From: Diphasiastrum complanatum
Taxonomy: Eukaryota > Streptophyta > Lycopodiopsida > Lycopodiales > Lycopodiaceae
Reading direction: 5' to 3'
Length of the DNA stretch: 60,000 nt
Assembly: GCA_029204225.1 (NCBI GenBank)
Contig: CM055113.1
Span: 7,781,852-7,841,851, forward strand
Shown: positions 10,165-22,100 of the stretch, in pieces
How the letters are laid out: every line of letters begins with the position of its first letter
Position numbering within the stretch: the first letter of the stretch is position 1
The notes under the pieces: generated by a model
What the model was told of the DNA's origin: nothing
The model's database searches: none
Seen by the model: the letters and a program-made list of their open reading frames with translations, nothing else
Translations under genes and position numbers: made by a program

Positions 10165-10464
10165 CTAGTCAGGTGCATTGTTATGTCGCTCTCGCTCTAC
10201 CTCCTGGTTAGCCCGACGAATGGCCGCCCTTTCCCTGACCATGATGAGCTGTCGTCGTGTGAAGTTCATTGCAATCTGCTCATCCAAATCCACCTCGACA
10301 ACGAGGGCGGGGGGCTCCAGCTCCGGATTTCTCTGCCTAGTCTGTCGCAGCATCTCTGCAATGTCTGCCTCTTGCTTCCGATGCCTTTCGTTGTGCCTTC
10401 GGACATCTTCTTCGAGCTTCCTCCTTGCTTCGCCCTCGAGCTTCGGTGGTATGCGCTCCGCCAT
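10165..10464 (-). CDS. Unrecognised 99-residue charged protein, antisense ORF in hAT 2
   Basis: From the ATG at 10464 (MAERIPPKLEGEARRKLEED) to a TAG at 10165, the frame encodes a highly charged, helix-prone protein rich in Glu, Arg and Gln, with a likely coiled coil at residues 5-45 and a second basic helix near 70-95. An upstream in-frame TTG adds three residues but ATG is preferred. I recognise no family. It lies convergent to the hAT transposase, inside the span bounded by the termini at 5276 and 11105, so it could be an accessory ORF of the element. Open-frame length alone is weak evidence of expression. Confidence 0.4.
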   Translation of the reverse strand: MAERIPPKLEGEARRKLEEDVRRHNERHRKQEADIAEMLRQTRQRNPELEPPALVVEVDLDEQIAMNFTRRQLIMVRERAAIRRANQEVERERHNNAPD

Positions 10465-10629
10465 CTCGATCAACTTTCTCTCACGGCACCCTGGTTCTCA
10501 AACTGGCTCTCATAGCCTCTCACTGGCTCTCTCACAACCTCTGAAAATGCATCTCACAATGCCTCTCACAATGGCATTGTGAGTGCCTATTTAACACCAC
10601 AGCCTGTTTGCCCATGTGCAGCTGTTGTT

Positions 10630-10895
10630 GATCCCTCCATGTGTCCCTGTACCTGGCCCCATGTGTTGCTCTCCCACGTGATGCACTCCCATTGGCCCCA
10701 TGGTCTGCTCCCCCACAGTGCCCATGTGACGGCTGTACCTGCCCCCATGTGTTGCTCCCCCACGTGTTGCACTCCCATTGGCCCCATGGTCTGCTCCCTC
10801 ACAGTGCCCATGTGACATTGTACCTGCCCCCATTTGTTGCTCCTCCACATGCTGCACTCCCATTGCCCCAAGGTCTGCTCCCCCACAGTGCCCCC
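10630..10895. repeat. About 86-bp tandem repeat, three copies
   Basis: Units contain CCCCCATGTGTTGCTCCCCC, ACTCCCATTGGCCCCATGGT and CACAGTGCCCATGTGAC. The TTGCT word recurs at 10666, 10752 and 10837, giving periods of 86 and 85. It lies between the antisense ORF and the right terminus of the presumed hAT element, as subterminal repeats do in such elements. Confidence 0.85.
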
Positions 10896-11024
10896 TATAC
10901 AGTCCCCCTTTTTTTGCACCCTAAATCCTTTTTTTTCTCTATATTTGGGCCTATTTTACATTAAAAAAACATTTTTTATTTATAAAAAATTTAAAAAATA
11001 TATATATGTTAAAAAAATGGTGCC

Positions 11025-11105
11025 GCCCTAGTACCGCGGATCTGAGGGCCGCACCATAATGGCGGTACCACCATTATGGTACCGGCGGTACCAGGGGATT
11101 CTATG
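11025..11105 (-). mobile_element. GGTACCGCGG-type terminus, possible right end of hAT element 2
   Basis: Contains GTACCGCGGATC, GGCGGTACC, GGTACCGGCGGTACC and ends GGGGATTCTATG in an AT repeat. Read inward it begins CATAGAATCC, matching the first six bases of the ends at 3691 and 5276. Only 12 bases separate it from the next element. Confidence 0.6.
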
Positions 11106-11117
11106 ATATATATATAT

Positions 11118-11906
11118 CATAGTTGCAGCGAATCGCGATTCGCTTGGTCTGCGAATTGCTGGTCGCGATTCGACGAATCGTGATTCGCGACCCAGAATCA
11201 CAAAACAAGAAAAAAAAATTGGAAAAATAGCTTATTGCTAAAAAAAATTTAGGGGATCAATGGTCAAACCAGCATTTTGCCTCTCAGAAGTGCAGTAGAT
11301 GAGGCACAAACAGATCTTATTTTCAGTAGCTATCTGGTTGTCATTTGCTCTGGTTTTCAGTAAATGTTAATGCTACAGTTTGGACTATCAACTGTATGGA
11401 TGATGATCACTTTTGCAATTGGTTCACTGGAGATGTGAGTGCAATGTACATACAGTTGGGGGCATAAATATTGGGCCTTTCTCAGCACGCATTTGGACCC
11501 CATGTTTATCTACAAGGGGGCGGTGGCATTTTTATCTACAGTGTCTATATAGCAAGAAGCTCTAGGGGGTTCCGGGGGCAGTAGTCCCCCGGGAAACGGG
11601 GGGTTCGGGGGGCGGTAGCCCCCCAAGAAATAGAGGGTTTGGGGGGCCGGCCCCGACGGTAAGGCCTCTTTATGATTTGGCCTTCCAACTTCCCGAGTGA
11701 AAACACACTTTTTGGTGTTTCGCACCCGAAACAATCGGCAAACTACACAATCATAATCCCCTCGATCAGAGCTTTCATCTGATACCCATATTGCCTAAAA
11801 AAATTTCAAAAAAAAAAAAAACGATTCTACACGATTCTGGGAAAATCCTGAATCGCGAATCGGAATCGCGATTCTGATCACGATTCAGAATCGCGCTGCA
11901 ACTATG
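11118..11906. mobile_element. Complete 789-bp non-autonomous TIR element, GAATCGCGATTC family
   Basis: Ends are CATAGTTGCAGCG and CGCTGCAACTATG, a perfect 13-bp inverted pair, each followed inward by arrays of GAATCGCGATTC-like palindromes (11130-11205 and 11845-11897). Flanks are AT-repeats: ATATATAT on the left and GTATATAT on the right, consistent with an 8-bp target duplication but inconclusive in a microsatellite. The interior has no ORF of note; it contains a G-rich set of hairpins at 11555-11660. The right arm matches the end at 948-1150. Confidence 0.85.
11555..11660 (+). repeat. G-rich hairpin repeats, G-quadruplex-prone
   Basis: Two and a half units of about 45 bases, each with a stem such as GGGGGCAGTAGTCCCCC or GGGGGGCGGTAGCCCCCC separated by A-rich linkers. 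The plus strand has at least six runs of five or six G. Confidence 0.75.
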
Positions 11907-11997
11907 GTATATATATATACACAGACACATACTATAATAATTTACATACTGTTTATATGTATTAACAGTACACACATACATATAAACAGTATTCACC

Positions 11998-12495
11998 AAC
12001 AAGTATGTCTTTTCCAAATGTTTGGATCGTAATCTGATGTCTTGGCCTAACTCTCGTCTTTGGACCTGGCATGGACTGTCTGAGAAAGCATGAAGTTTGA
12101 ACCCTGCAAGTTGTGGATCGGCACCTTGGGGGATAGTTCATTTGACATCTGCTTCTCTGTCGTTTTTAGCACTTTCACCAAGTATGTCTTTTCCAAAATC
12201 TGTCCAGGTCTTTGTGAATTGTGTTTTCGGATCGTAATCTAGTGCCTTGGCTGACTCTCGTCTTTGAACCTGGCATTGACGGATTGAGAAAGCATGAAAT
12301 TTGAACCCTGCAAGTTGTGGGTCGTCGTTGATCTGATCTGCAGCGTGGGTAGAGGAGGAAGAGCAAGCAGAGCAAGATGATTTGCAAAATATGCCGCAAC
12401 TACTTAAGAGCTCCTCCTCTGCCAGAGTTTTGCATCATGGACTTTTTTTTTTTTTGGGAGAAACAACGTTGGTAGAGGAGGAAGAGCAAGCAGAG
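11998..12495. repeat. Interspersed local duplications
   Basis: A block of roughly 130 bases (CAAGTATGTCTTTTCCAAA to CCTGCAAGTTGTGG) at 11998-12118 recurs at 12179-12320 with about 35 extra bases. A shorter block, GGTAGAGGAGGAAGAGCAAG, occurs at about 12350 and 12470. No coding content. Confidence 0.7.
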
Positions 12496-12669
12496 CCAGA
12501 TGTCTCATGGTAACTTTGAGCAGTATCGATAGACAAGAAATCAACTGCTCTTGAAAAAACCTTTCTATTGATACCCAAATTGGCTCTCCTGAACTCCGGC
12601 AATCTCACTGGCTTTCCAGCAGTTTCACTGCCAATTGTACAGTGTGCACAATTCAGCACAAATAGGGCT

Positions 12670-12864
12670 GATACAGTTTATATTATTTGACGAAAATAGG
12701 GTTTTTGTATTGTTTAATGTTTTTTTGAGAAACTACCATCAGATCCCCCATCACTTTTGCTGCATTTTGCATACCATATTGAAAAAGAAAAAGGAAACAT
12801 GTTCTGGGGCAGGCGTTTCAGGCCAAAATCCGGAACGCGGTCCAGAATGCCTTATGCATCTATG
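12670..12864 (-). mobile_element. Palindrome-array element end, GGAACGCGTTCC family
   Basis: Read on the minus strand it starts CATAGATGCATAAGGCATTC, then GGACCGCGTTCCGG and a GGCC-type word. It continues into a segment (CAATATGG, AAAATGCAG, GATGGTAGTTT) that is also found at 14090-14165 within the oxidase intron. One end only. Confidence 0.6.
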
Positions 12865-13137
12865 GTACATACTAACATTATCAAGTGCATAGGGAGTATT
12901 GGAGCTAAGTTTTAAGTTCACATGACCATTGAGATAAATACACTAACATTGAGCTGCCATCAGCATCAAAATATTCAACCTACAAACTCCAAAATATTTT
13001 AAAGTGCTGCTCCAGATTGAGAGGTTTTTGCAATGCAAGGCAAGCCCCACCCATCAGAAATGATCAATTTTTTCATGTATGCAGACATTCCTTAATTTAC
13101 TCTATTTTTTGAATGGGTTTCTAGGATGTCTACTTAC

Positions 13138-16100
13138 AAAAATGCCTGCTGCACCAAGCGCCAAGGCCTTGAGAACATCAGTACCACGACGCACTCCTCC
13201 ATCCATAAATACAGGAATCCGACCTTGGATAGCAGTCACCACCTGTTCAAACGTCAGAAAATGTCATCAAATTTCACATTTCTATTTCATATGCAAATGC
13301 TCAACATCCTCCCTAGCGGAACCAGTGGACCCTTCCTTTACTCTCCATTGCTTCTTTTTGCTTCTCTGTTGCGAGTGAAGTCGAAGGCATCTACGTACAA
13401 TTGCCCCTATATGTACTAAGTAGATAATCAGAAATTTACATGAATTAATTGTGTTGATAATCATGTCAATAACAGGATTCATTCAGATCCAAGGGTTGGC
13501 TCAGTTGGTTAGCTTGGCATCCAAGGTTTGTTTGGTCCCAGGTTCAAGCCCCCCTTGAAAGTTAAAATTAAGATGCAATAACAGAATTCAACAAATTATT
13601 AAACAGAAGTTTCTTCAATCATGCAACACCATCATTGCTACAGCTTTTTACAAGCTCAGGAAAGTAAACTGTGAATGTTACTAACCTCCTCAAGTGCCGA
13701 AATTGTTGCAGGTACAAAATCCAGCTGTCGAGCACCATGATTAGAAACAATAACCCCTGCTGCACCAACTTCTACACATAGTTTTGCTGGACAGTTGCAA
13801 TGAGGAAGCAGATTGTCACATCAGATAGTTGATACATCAAGCAGCTAGTGGTAAAAACATGAGAAACCAAACTTTTATGATCTTCTCAATGGAACTGTGG
13901 CTGCTGCATTCTCTAGCTTTATTCCATAATCTCGACTTCTATGAAATTATTGTCTCAAGAAAGGCACAAAGTGAACTACCAGTAACTTACCATCTTCAGC
14001 AGTCAACACTCCTTTGACCAATATTGGCAGCTTTGTGATTGTCTGCAGCCATCTGATATCCTGCATGCCGTCTCAAAGGTTGTGAAACCTTGCCTTTTTT
14101 TTTTCCCAATATGGGGTTCAAAATGCAGAAAATCTTATGGGGAATTTGATGGTAATTTTTCGAAAAAAATTTAAGCACTACAGGACCCTGTTTTTGCTAG
14201 ATACTATTAACTGTACATTAGCGGTTGAAATTCCTTGAACGCTAGTGAAATTGCCGGTGTTCGGAAAAGCCAGTGAAATTGCCAGAAAGGCAGTGTTCGG
14301 AAAAGCTGGGAAGGGTATAGGAATGGGACTGGCATTGTTTTTTGGTTGGTTCTTATCTTAAATATTGGTAAAAAAATTTAAAACCTAACTTGTTTTGAAT
14401 TTTGTGGTGTTGAAGATGCATTTTTAATTTTTATAGGTGATCTACATAATATATAATATACATTATACATTTTATATTATAATACTAAATAGTAATAATA
14501 ATACTGCGAACTCGGTGATTTCGATCAGAAGAGATAGGCCTCGCTGTGAGTTTGATTGTGCGGAACATATTCGAGCTACATAGATTTCAGTCGCTACTAG
14601 TTTAGTTCTTCAGGATGTATATTTTATACTAACCTATATGGATAATAATATAATAATAATGCTTAGTTGCCCGTTCCGGAATGGAACGCGTTCCATTTCG
14701 GAGCATGGGCAAAAAAAGATTTTAAAAAAAAACGTAAATGGTTACAAAGGGTCCGTTCCGACCCATCTTTGAGCCGGTGGAGCATCTAACATGCATATGT
14801 TTCGGAGCTACATTTCTGTCCGTGTTCTTGTTAGTACATGCTTAGGAAAAGGAAGAAAGTTGGTCATTCAGCATTTTACTTGCGCTCTGCTGAGTTATGG
14901 ATGTGCCTGAAAGATGCTATCCTGTATGATGTTTTTATCTACAAACTTCCTAAAATATCAAAACGTCCTTGCATACAGATGAGACTGCAAGAGCATATAA
15001 CAGTTCCGACCCAGCTTTGAGATATGTATCCATCCGCAGCAATACAGCGACAAAACGATCAGCTGTTGTGAAATTAGTTGCCCGTTAATTATGAACACAC
15101 ACTCACAAGCTTGCTGTCAACTGCAAAACGATTAGTTGCCCGTTGATTATGAACACTCCTTAGTTGCCCGTTAACGATCAGCCGTTAATTAAGCTCGCGG
15201 GCCAGCAGGGTTGTATCATCTGTGAAATGCAGAATGCGCGGCGGGCCAGCAGGGTTGTTTATCATTTTCTTTTTAACTTACACTAACTCGTTCCGAGCCA
15301 GTACGTTCCGGAATGGGCGGAACGGAACGTTCCGACCCATTTTGCTCGGAGCAGGCTTCTAAGTAATCATGTATAAAAATGATGCGTTCCGGACAGCGTT
15401 CTGCTGTCCAGAACACGTTCTGGAACGAGCATTCCGGAATGTGGATGCAGCGGAACACGTTTCGTTGCATCTATGATGCACATATAAGGAAAGTTGCAAC
15501 CAGGTCACTTGGACTGATTGGAGGGCAACTTAATGATTTTCTTAAACGAGTAACCCTTGTGGAGCAGCAAAATGAACATATCAATTGGCAGGTTTCAAAA
15601 AGCATTTTTATTAATGCAAACATGAGAAAACCTGTAGAATACAAAGGTAATCACTCCAAAAATTTGCAGAGCTTACGAACAAACTGAGGTTTAGGCCAGT
15701 TACATATAAGTTCAAGCTTTGAGGGGTCAAGCATAATACCATCAACTGAAAGTAGAAAGCCAAGCTACTCTATGTGAAGCTACCCAAAAGAACAGTCTTT
15801 TTGTTAGCACACAATTAATGTTGTATCATATGCCGGAAGATGGTCAAAGCATGAGATAACAGTCTAGCTAAATAAGAGAATATTTTAAAATAAAAAAAAA
15901 AGAAATAAAATATCCACTGACATTTGAAAAAAATGTAATTCATAAGGTTCTACAAAGTAGAAGGCCCTTGACATAAGCCAAATCTTGAATTCATAAATAC
16001 TCTTGTCAGTGCAAAAGTTAGTTCATCAACAAGTTTTCTACAAATTTGCTGCTAGCCAGAACGAAGGTATAACTTGGAAAAATAAAACACCGCTCAAGTG

Positions 16101-19100
16101 GTCAAAATGTCATTAGATATGGAGTATAGGAAGCCAATTTTGAAAGGTGATATCTTTGAAAAGCTTAACAATCTGTATGAAGATGCTTACTACCATGGTC
16201 GTCTGCTAGAAGTAAGTGAGAAAAGACCTAATGTTAGTCAGTTCGAAAACATACTTCAGTAAGTACGGTACGGAACATGCTATGAGGGGGAGAATAATGT
16301 GAGACAAAAGAAGTAGATCAATAGAATGGTTGATGTCGCAAAGCCAGGAGCTCAAAAAGTGTGGTGAAGCAAAACTACAGTACAGAGTAGCAGCCCAAAA
16401 CACGTGGAGGAAAAGAATGTGTATGGACACTGGACAAGAATAACTCGATATACTTCTTTGTCAAAGTGGACCAAGATCAGCCTCAAATGGCAACAAACTT
16501 AAATGGCCATAACTAAGGTCCAATGAAGAGAAAGCTACACCTTAGGTTACCCAAATGACTATAGATGGTGTTTATGATGGAAAGCCACCAGATATGTTGC
16601 AAACCCTGAAAATCCATAATTGAAAATAAATCAAAAAGATGTTGAAATCAAACAGTGTTCAGAAAGAAAATCAATCCTGCCTTAGCAGGCTCCCACTTAT
16701 ACTAGCTATAAAGTAGAAAAAGATATGTTAGGTTCACCCAAGCACAAACAAGTTATCAATGTAATTGACAAACATTTCAGCCACAAATAACCATCAATAG
16801 AACATGTTCCAATGAAAGCTAATGGTATATATCTCAACACTTGACTACAAGAAACTCAATGGTAACACCAGATCCTGAAAAAGTTATGTCGATCTATCAA
16901 AAATCTGGAATTTGAACCTCCCAAACCTATAGAGATTGAATTTGCAAACCCGCCAAAAGAAGTGCCAATGATGCAAAGCTAAAATATGAAAATGTATGTA
17001 CCAAACAACTAAGGAAGATCACCTCCTGACAACTAGAAATTCAATGACAACCCTCCGAGGATTCAAATGCTGATCTGCAAAATGAATCCTCGGCAACTGT
17101 AAATATAACAGGATCCAACTGAAGATCCAATGACTACTAAGAAAGTGTCTGAAATGCCCTAAAAGATAACTTTTCAGTGAATTCATTTCTGTAAGTCCAA
17201 TTTACATTTGGTAAAGTGCACTAGCAGCACTCTACCATAGAAAGAACGGTGATTGAAAGATCTCTTAAGAAGTCCAAAAAAATTACAAAAGCAATGAAGT
17301 GCCAGAAATAGCAGACTCTAAAAATTCCAGCACCCAATTGAAAAAATAGCCTCTACTGAAAACTAGAGTTGGGAGCCAAAACAAACCATCAATTCCCCAA
17401 ATCCCTGAATTTGGAACAAAACAAAAGCGTCGCCTATTATAGATGAGAATCTGATAACTATAAATGGTAGCACCCATTATCCAAAGCCCAAAAGTTAATC
17501 TGATACCCAGTTATAAACATTACATCAAAAAATCAATAGAATGAAGACAGAAATAATGCTTATTAACATCTTTTACATACCGAAATAGTACATAAGACCA
17601 GATGAGTATGTGTCAAATAAACTTAATTATGTGAGAGCGCAGTGCATCTTCAGAATGAAAGGTAAACAAAAGCAACTCTTAAAGTTTTATCTAATGCTAG
17701 CCCTATCTAAGTAACATGTCGAATGTGTCATGTAAGTGTAAGAAACCTATTAATAACTTAAACTAATTGTCTAAGTGGAGGAAAGACTGCAACAGGGCAA
17801 TGGGAGTGTGTGTATATAAAGTACTGAAGCACTACAATCATTAATAGACAGTGTGGAGCAATACCTTCATTAGCACTATTTAAGTTGAATGTAAGCCTGA
17901 GCTAGCGAATTTGAGCTAGATTTAGCTAACTGAACTAAGAGCTAGTCTATTCACAATCAACCACCGATCGAGAGGCTTCATGGGAGCATGGTCTATTTAG
18001 CAGCACAAATTAGGGCTAGGAGTGCACACCACTACTAGTGGCTCAACAACAGCCAAATGATAAATGTCTTGAATATGCTAATCAAGAAATAAGGGGACCA
18101 ACTGTCCAAACTCAGACTATATGGTCCAATTTATTTTTGATTAAAGTACAATCAATCCTTGGCCTATAACCATAGCTTAAGGAATCCCTTATCTGACCCA
18201 AGCTTTGATGGGCTTAGCACCAATTTTAACCAAAAACATGTTGAAACTTCTCTGCCACTGTCACCTTTGCTCTACATGAATTCAAATAAAGCTGAAGAAC
18301 AAATTTGAAAAAAGATCTGTTTTTTATGATACTTTCCTAAACTAAAATGCTAATAGCAAACATTGAGTACCAGGTGATGTCAAATTCAGCTCTTCTACTT
18401 TTATTTGTTTGCATAGTTAAATTTCAAAACATATACAGGAATTTAAAGCTTTGTCCATGTTGCACGATAATTGGAGCTACCGCGATAAAAGTTATTTATC
18501 CTCTTGTTGAAATGAGTAAAAGCTTCAAATGTAGCTGTTCTAATTTCCATTAGGAATTCTGGCATTAACATCAAGACATCATAAATAGGATACTCTAGAG
18601 GTTGACTATAATGCCCAAGCTATGAATTCAAATAATACATTAAGCAATTTCCAATTGGACACCATATTACGGTTCATACATCTGTCTGCAGCATCTATCG
18701 TACAGACTAGTCTGCTACTTCAGTTATAATCCCAGATGGAAAGAAAAACATCATATAGGTAGAGTAATAAAACTCTCAAACCAAGAAGAGAATGGAATCT
18801 TGGAAACAGAACTTGTCCCAAGTACTGTTACTTAAAAAAACCTTGATCACACCTGTCCCTCTGATTCGTGCAACTAAAAATTGGTGTTGAGAAATGTATT
18901 AATCAGTCACAACTTTGGGGCAGATCTAAGTGTAACAATAGAATACTGAGGGTTTCAGAATAGTTCACCTTCCAGCTGAGAGATCTGTCAATCTGGCTAG
19001 AAATATAGCTAGCCAGTCCTGAATCATTTGTCTGCACATAACAAAATAATGTTGAAACTACTTACTTGCAGTCAAAGTGTAAATACTTTTAAAAGAAAAG

Positions 19101-22100
19101 GGTCTTTAAAACAAAATTAACATCATATTCATATGCTTTTGAATCATGTAGTCTGAGATTCTACAAGTGTGCTTCAGAATTCACAGTTTTAGATGAGCAG
19201 GAAGCACAGTGCAGCATCAAGCTTGGTTACAAATATAACTACCAAAAAGCACAAACTTTCATACCTTCTCCATCTTACCCAGATCCAAGCCTTCGAAATT
19301 CTTGAGGGTCAGATGAGGTGGCAGTACAAACCTGAGATTTCCGACATTAAAATTATGACACGCTATAATCTATTAACCAGCAAACACATGATACTTTGTA
19401 GAAATCCTAGAGAGGCAAAACTTCAAGTTTAAGTTTACCTGTTTTTGATGTCAGCCTCCCGACGGCCAAGCCTTGGAGTGTCAGCTGTAACAGCAATAGC
19501 TTTAAAACCTGCACATTCAGCTCGGTGGACAAGTTGTGCAACTATATTTCTATCCTTGAAGACCTATTGGCAAACACAGTTGCAAATTCCAAGTATCACA
19601 ACTAGTAACAATTTGTTACACATCATGCATTCCTAAAGCATTTCTGCAGAAATAACTAAATCAATTGAGCTAAAAACCAGTCACTTTCAAATATCAATCT
19701 GAAACAAAACTAGGCCTTGATCATACGCAATCTGAAAATATCAAATAAACAATGATGAAACAAATTTCTCATTATCTTATTGATAGTGATTTAGTTGCTA
19801 GCATCAGTTTAATATAAAGTAGGCCTCAATCATATGTAATCTAATAACAATGATGGAATAATTTTCTCAGCATCTTATCGATAGTGATTTAGTTGTTATC
19901 ATCTAATATCTTGGAGTTGGCAGTTGATTTTGTCCAAATGTTTAATGAACGGTATCCATACTTAATAATAACAGTTGCTTAATAAAATACTCTCAATCAC
20001 AAATAAGTTTTCTGACTTTCAAACTCACTAATTGAAAGGTTTCCAAAATAAAAGATATGGAGAAAAGGTAACAATGCTATTCTGATAATCTTCAACTCCA
20101 TTTGTAATAACTGTAGACATAATCATACACTGTGTAATAATGTTCTAACATGAGTAAACACAGGACACATGATAAAGCTCGAAAACTCACATAAAGCTGG
20201 AAGAAGTGAATGCCAGGCCCAGTTGCAGCAACTTCTTCAATGCTCGATGTGGCCAAGGAAGAGAGTGTCTGCAATATCAAGTGACTGGAAACTCATTAGA
20301 GAGCACACTTATAAAGGGTTGCCTAGTAGAACACTATGCCTCAAAGGAATTTCTTTTTAGAGTGAACTGAAAAGAACGCAAATATTTGAACAGACATAAC
20401 CAGAAATTTACAGAACATCACACCACAGACAGGAATGAGAAAAATTTGAGTACACAACAAGGTCTGTACTCTTCTGTATTTCTAAAGTACAGATACACAA
20501 AAATTAAAGAGTTCTGAAGAATGCAGCAATGGCTAGAATACCTAGTGAAAAGAACTATGAGAATTACTACTTATTAGTTTAAACAGAAACCTCTGATAAC
20601 AACAGACGTACCATTACAGTACCAGCAGCTGCTGCTGCCCTTGCCGTTGCAAGCTCACCTGTAAACAATGTGAACGTCAGGGGAAGCTTCTAGCGTATAA
20701 AGCATAACACTTCTTTCAACTGGCTTCATAGTTCTCACGAAAAACAGATACAAACCTTCTGGATGTGCCATCTTCTGCATTGCTGCTGGAGCAACCATAA
20801 TCGGCATTGAAATTTTGAGTCCTAAAACAGTAGTAGAAATATCCACATTGCTCACATCAACTAGAATTCGAGGACGGAATCTGATTCAAAAGGATATGCA
20901 TTTTGAGAATGTGCAGCACACCCTTTCTTAAGACAATTGCAAAGTCATTAAGTTAAAGATGGTCAAAGACAGTAAGCTTGAACTGAGCTCAATATGATCT
21001 CTAGCAAATCTTATTCCAGGTGGAAGAATAAGCTAACAGAACACATTGCCATCACTATGATACAGCCTCCAAAGTAGTAAACCTACTGTAATGAAAAAGC
21101 CAAGAGCCCTGATACTGAACAGCAACTAAACTGAGAAGAAGCAAGATTAACAGCCATAGATCTATCTAGGTTTATAAATTAAAAAGCTGGCAAGGCCAAA
21201 AGATGAAGAACAAGGAAGCTAAAACAAAAGTAGCCATTTTGATCGAATCTGAAAATACAGAATCCTGCTGGATCGAACCTGAGAATTCTATCCTCTAAGA
21301 GCACTGCACGTTCCTGGCTGAATTTTCGGGTAAAAATTTCGCAACATGTTTCAAGCCAGCCACATAGTGCGTGTCTATCCGCCTACTATGGAAATATTGG
21401 CTTGTAGATTAATTTCCATAATATGCCTCTAAACACCAACAGCCTAACTCGTAGCAGAAGTAAAAAGAACTTGCTTTTCTGGCAAATATTTTTACAGCGA
21501 AGTATGCTTTGAAATACACCACTGCATCTTGGCTTAGAAGCTTCACAAAATAAACTTTTACGTGGAATGCATGAAAATACAGCATCCAACATTTACCTTC
21601 AGTCAGGCTGAATCAAGATCTCACGATTAACAATCAATCAATGCAAGTGAAAATCAGGCAGCCTTCAGCCTTTAATTGTTGAACAAGCTCTCAAGGTTTT
21701 CAATGATCAGATGAGATGCAATAGCTTGTAACTGTACATACATTAACTAATTGATTTCTGCTTTATTTGAATGCTTTTCTTTCATGACGGACTCTTTTTA
21801 ACAGGTACACCACCTGATACTCTGAAAACCATTTCAATTCAGCTATTGTATCTTCATACTTTCAGATAAGATGTATGAAGACACAATATCCAAGACTTAG
21901 CTTCATTCAGGCTGAATTCTCACGATTAACAATCAATCTATGCAAAGGAACAATTTAGGCAGCCTCACAGCGTTCACTTGTTGAACAAGCTCTCAAAATA
22001 TTCCATAATCAGATGAGATGCAACAGCTTGTAGTGATACACGCACATTATAATTCAACGCTTTTCTTCCATGATGTATTCTTATGAACAGATACAACACC

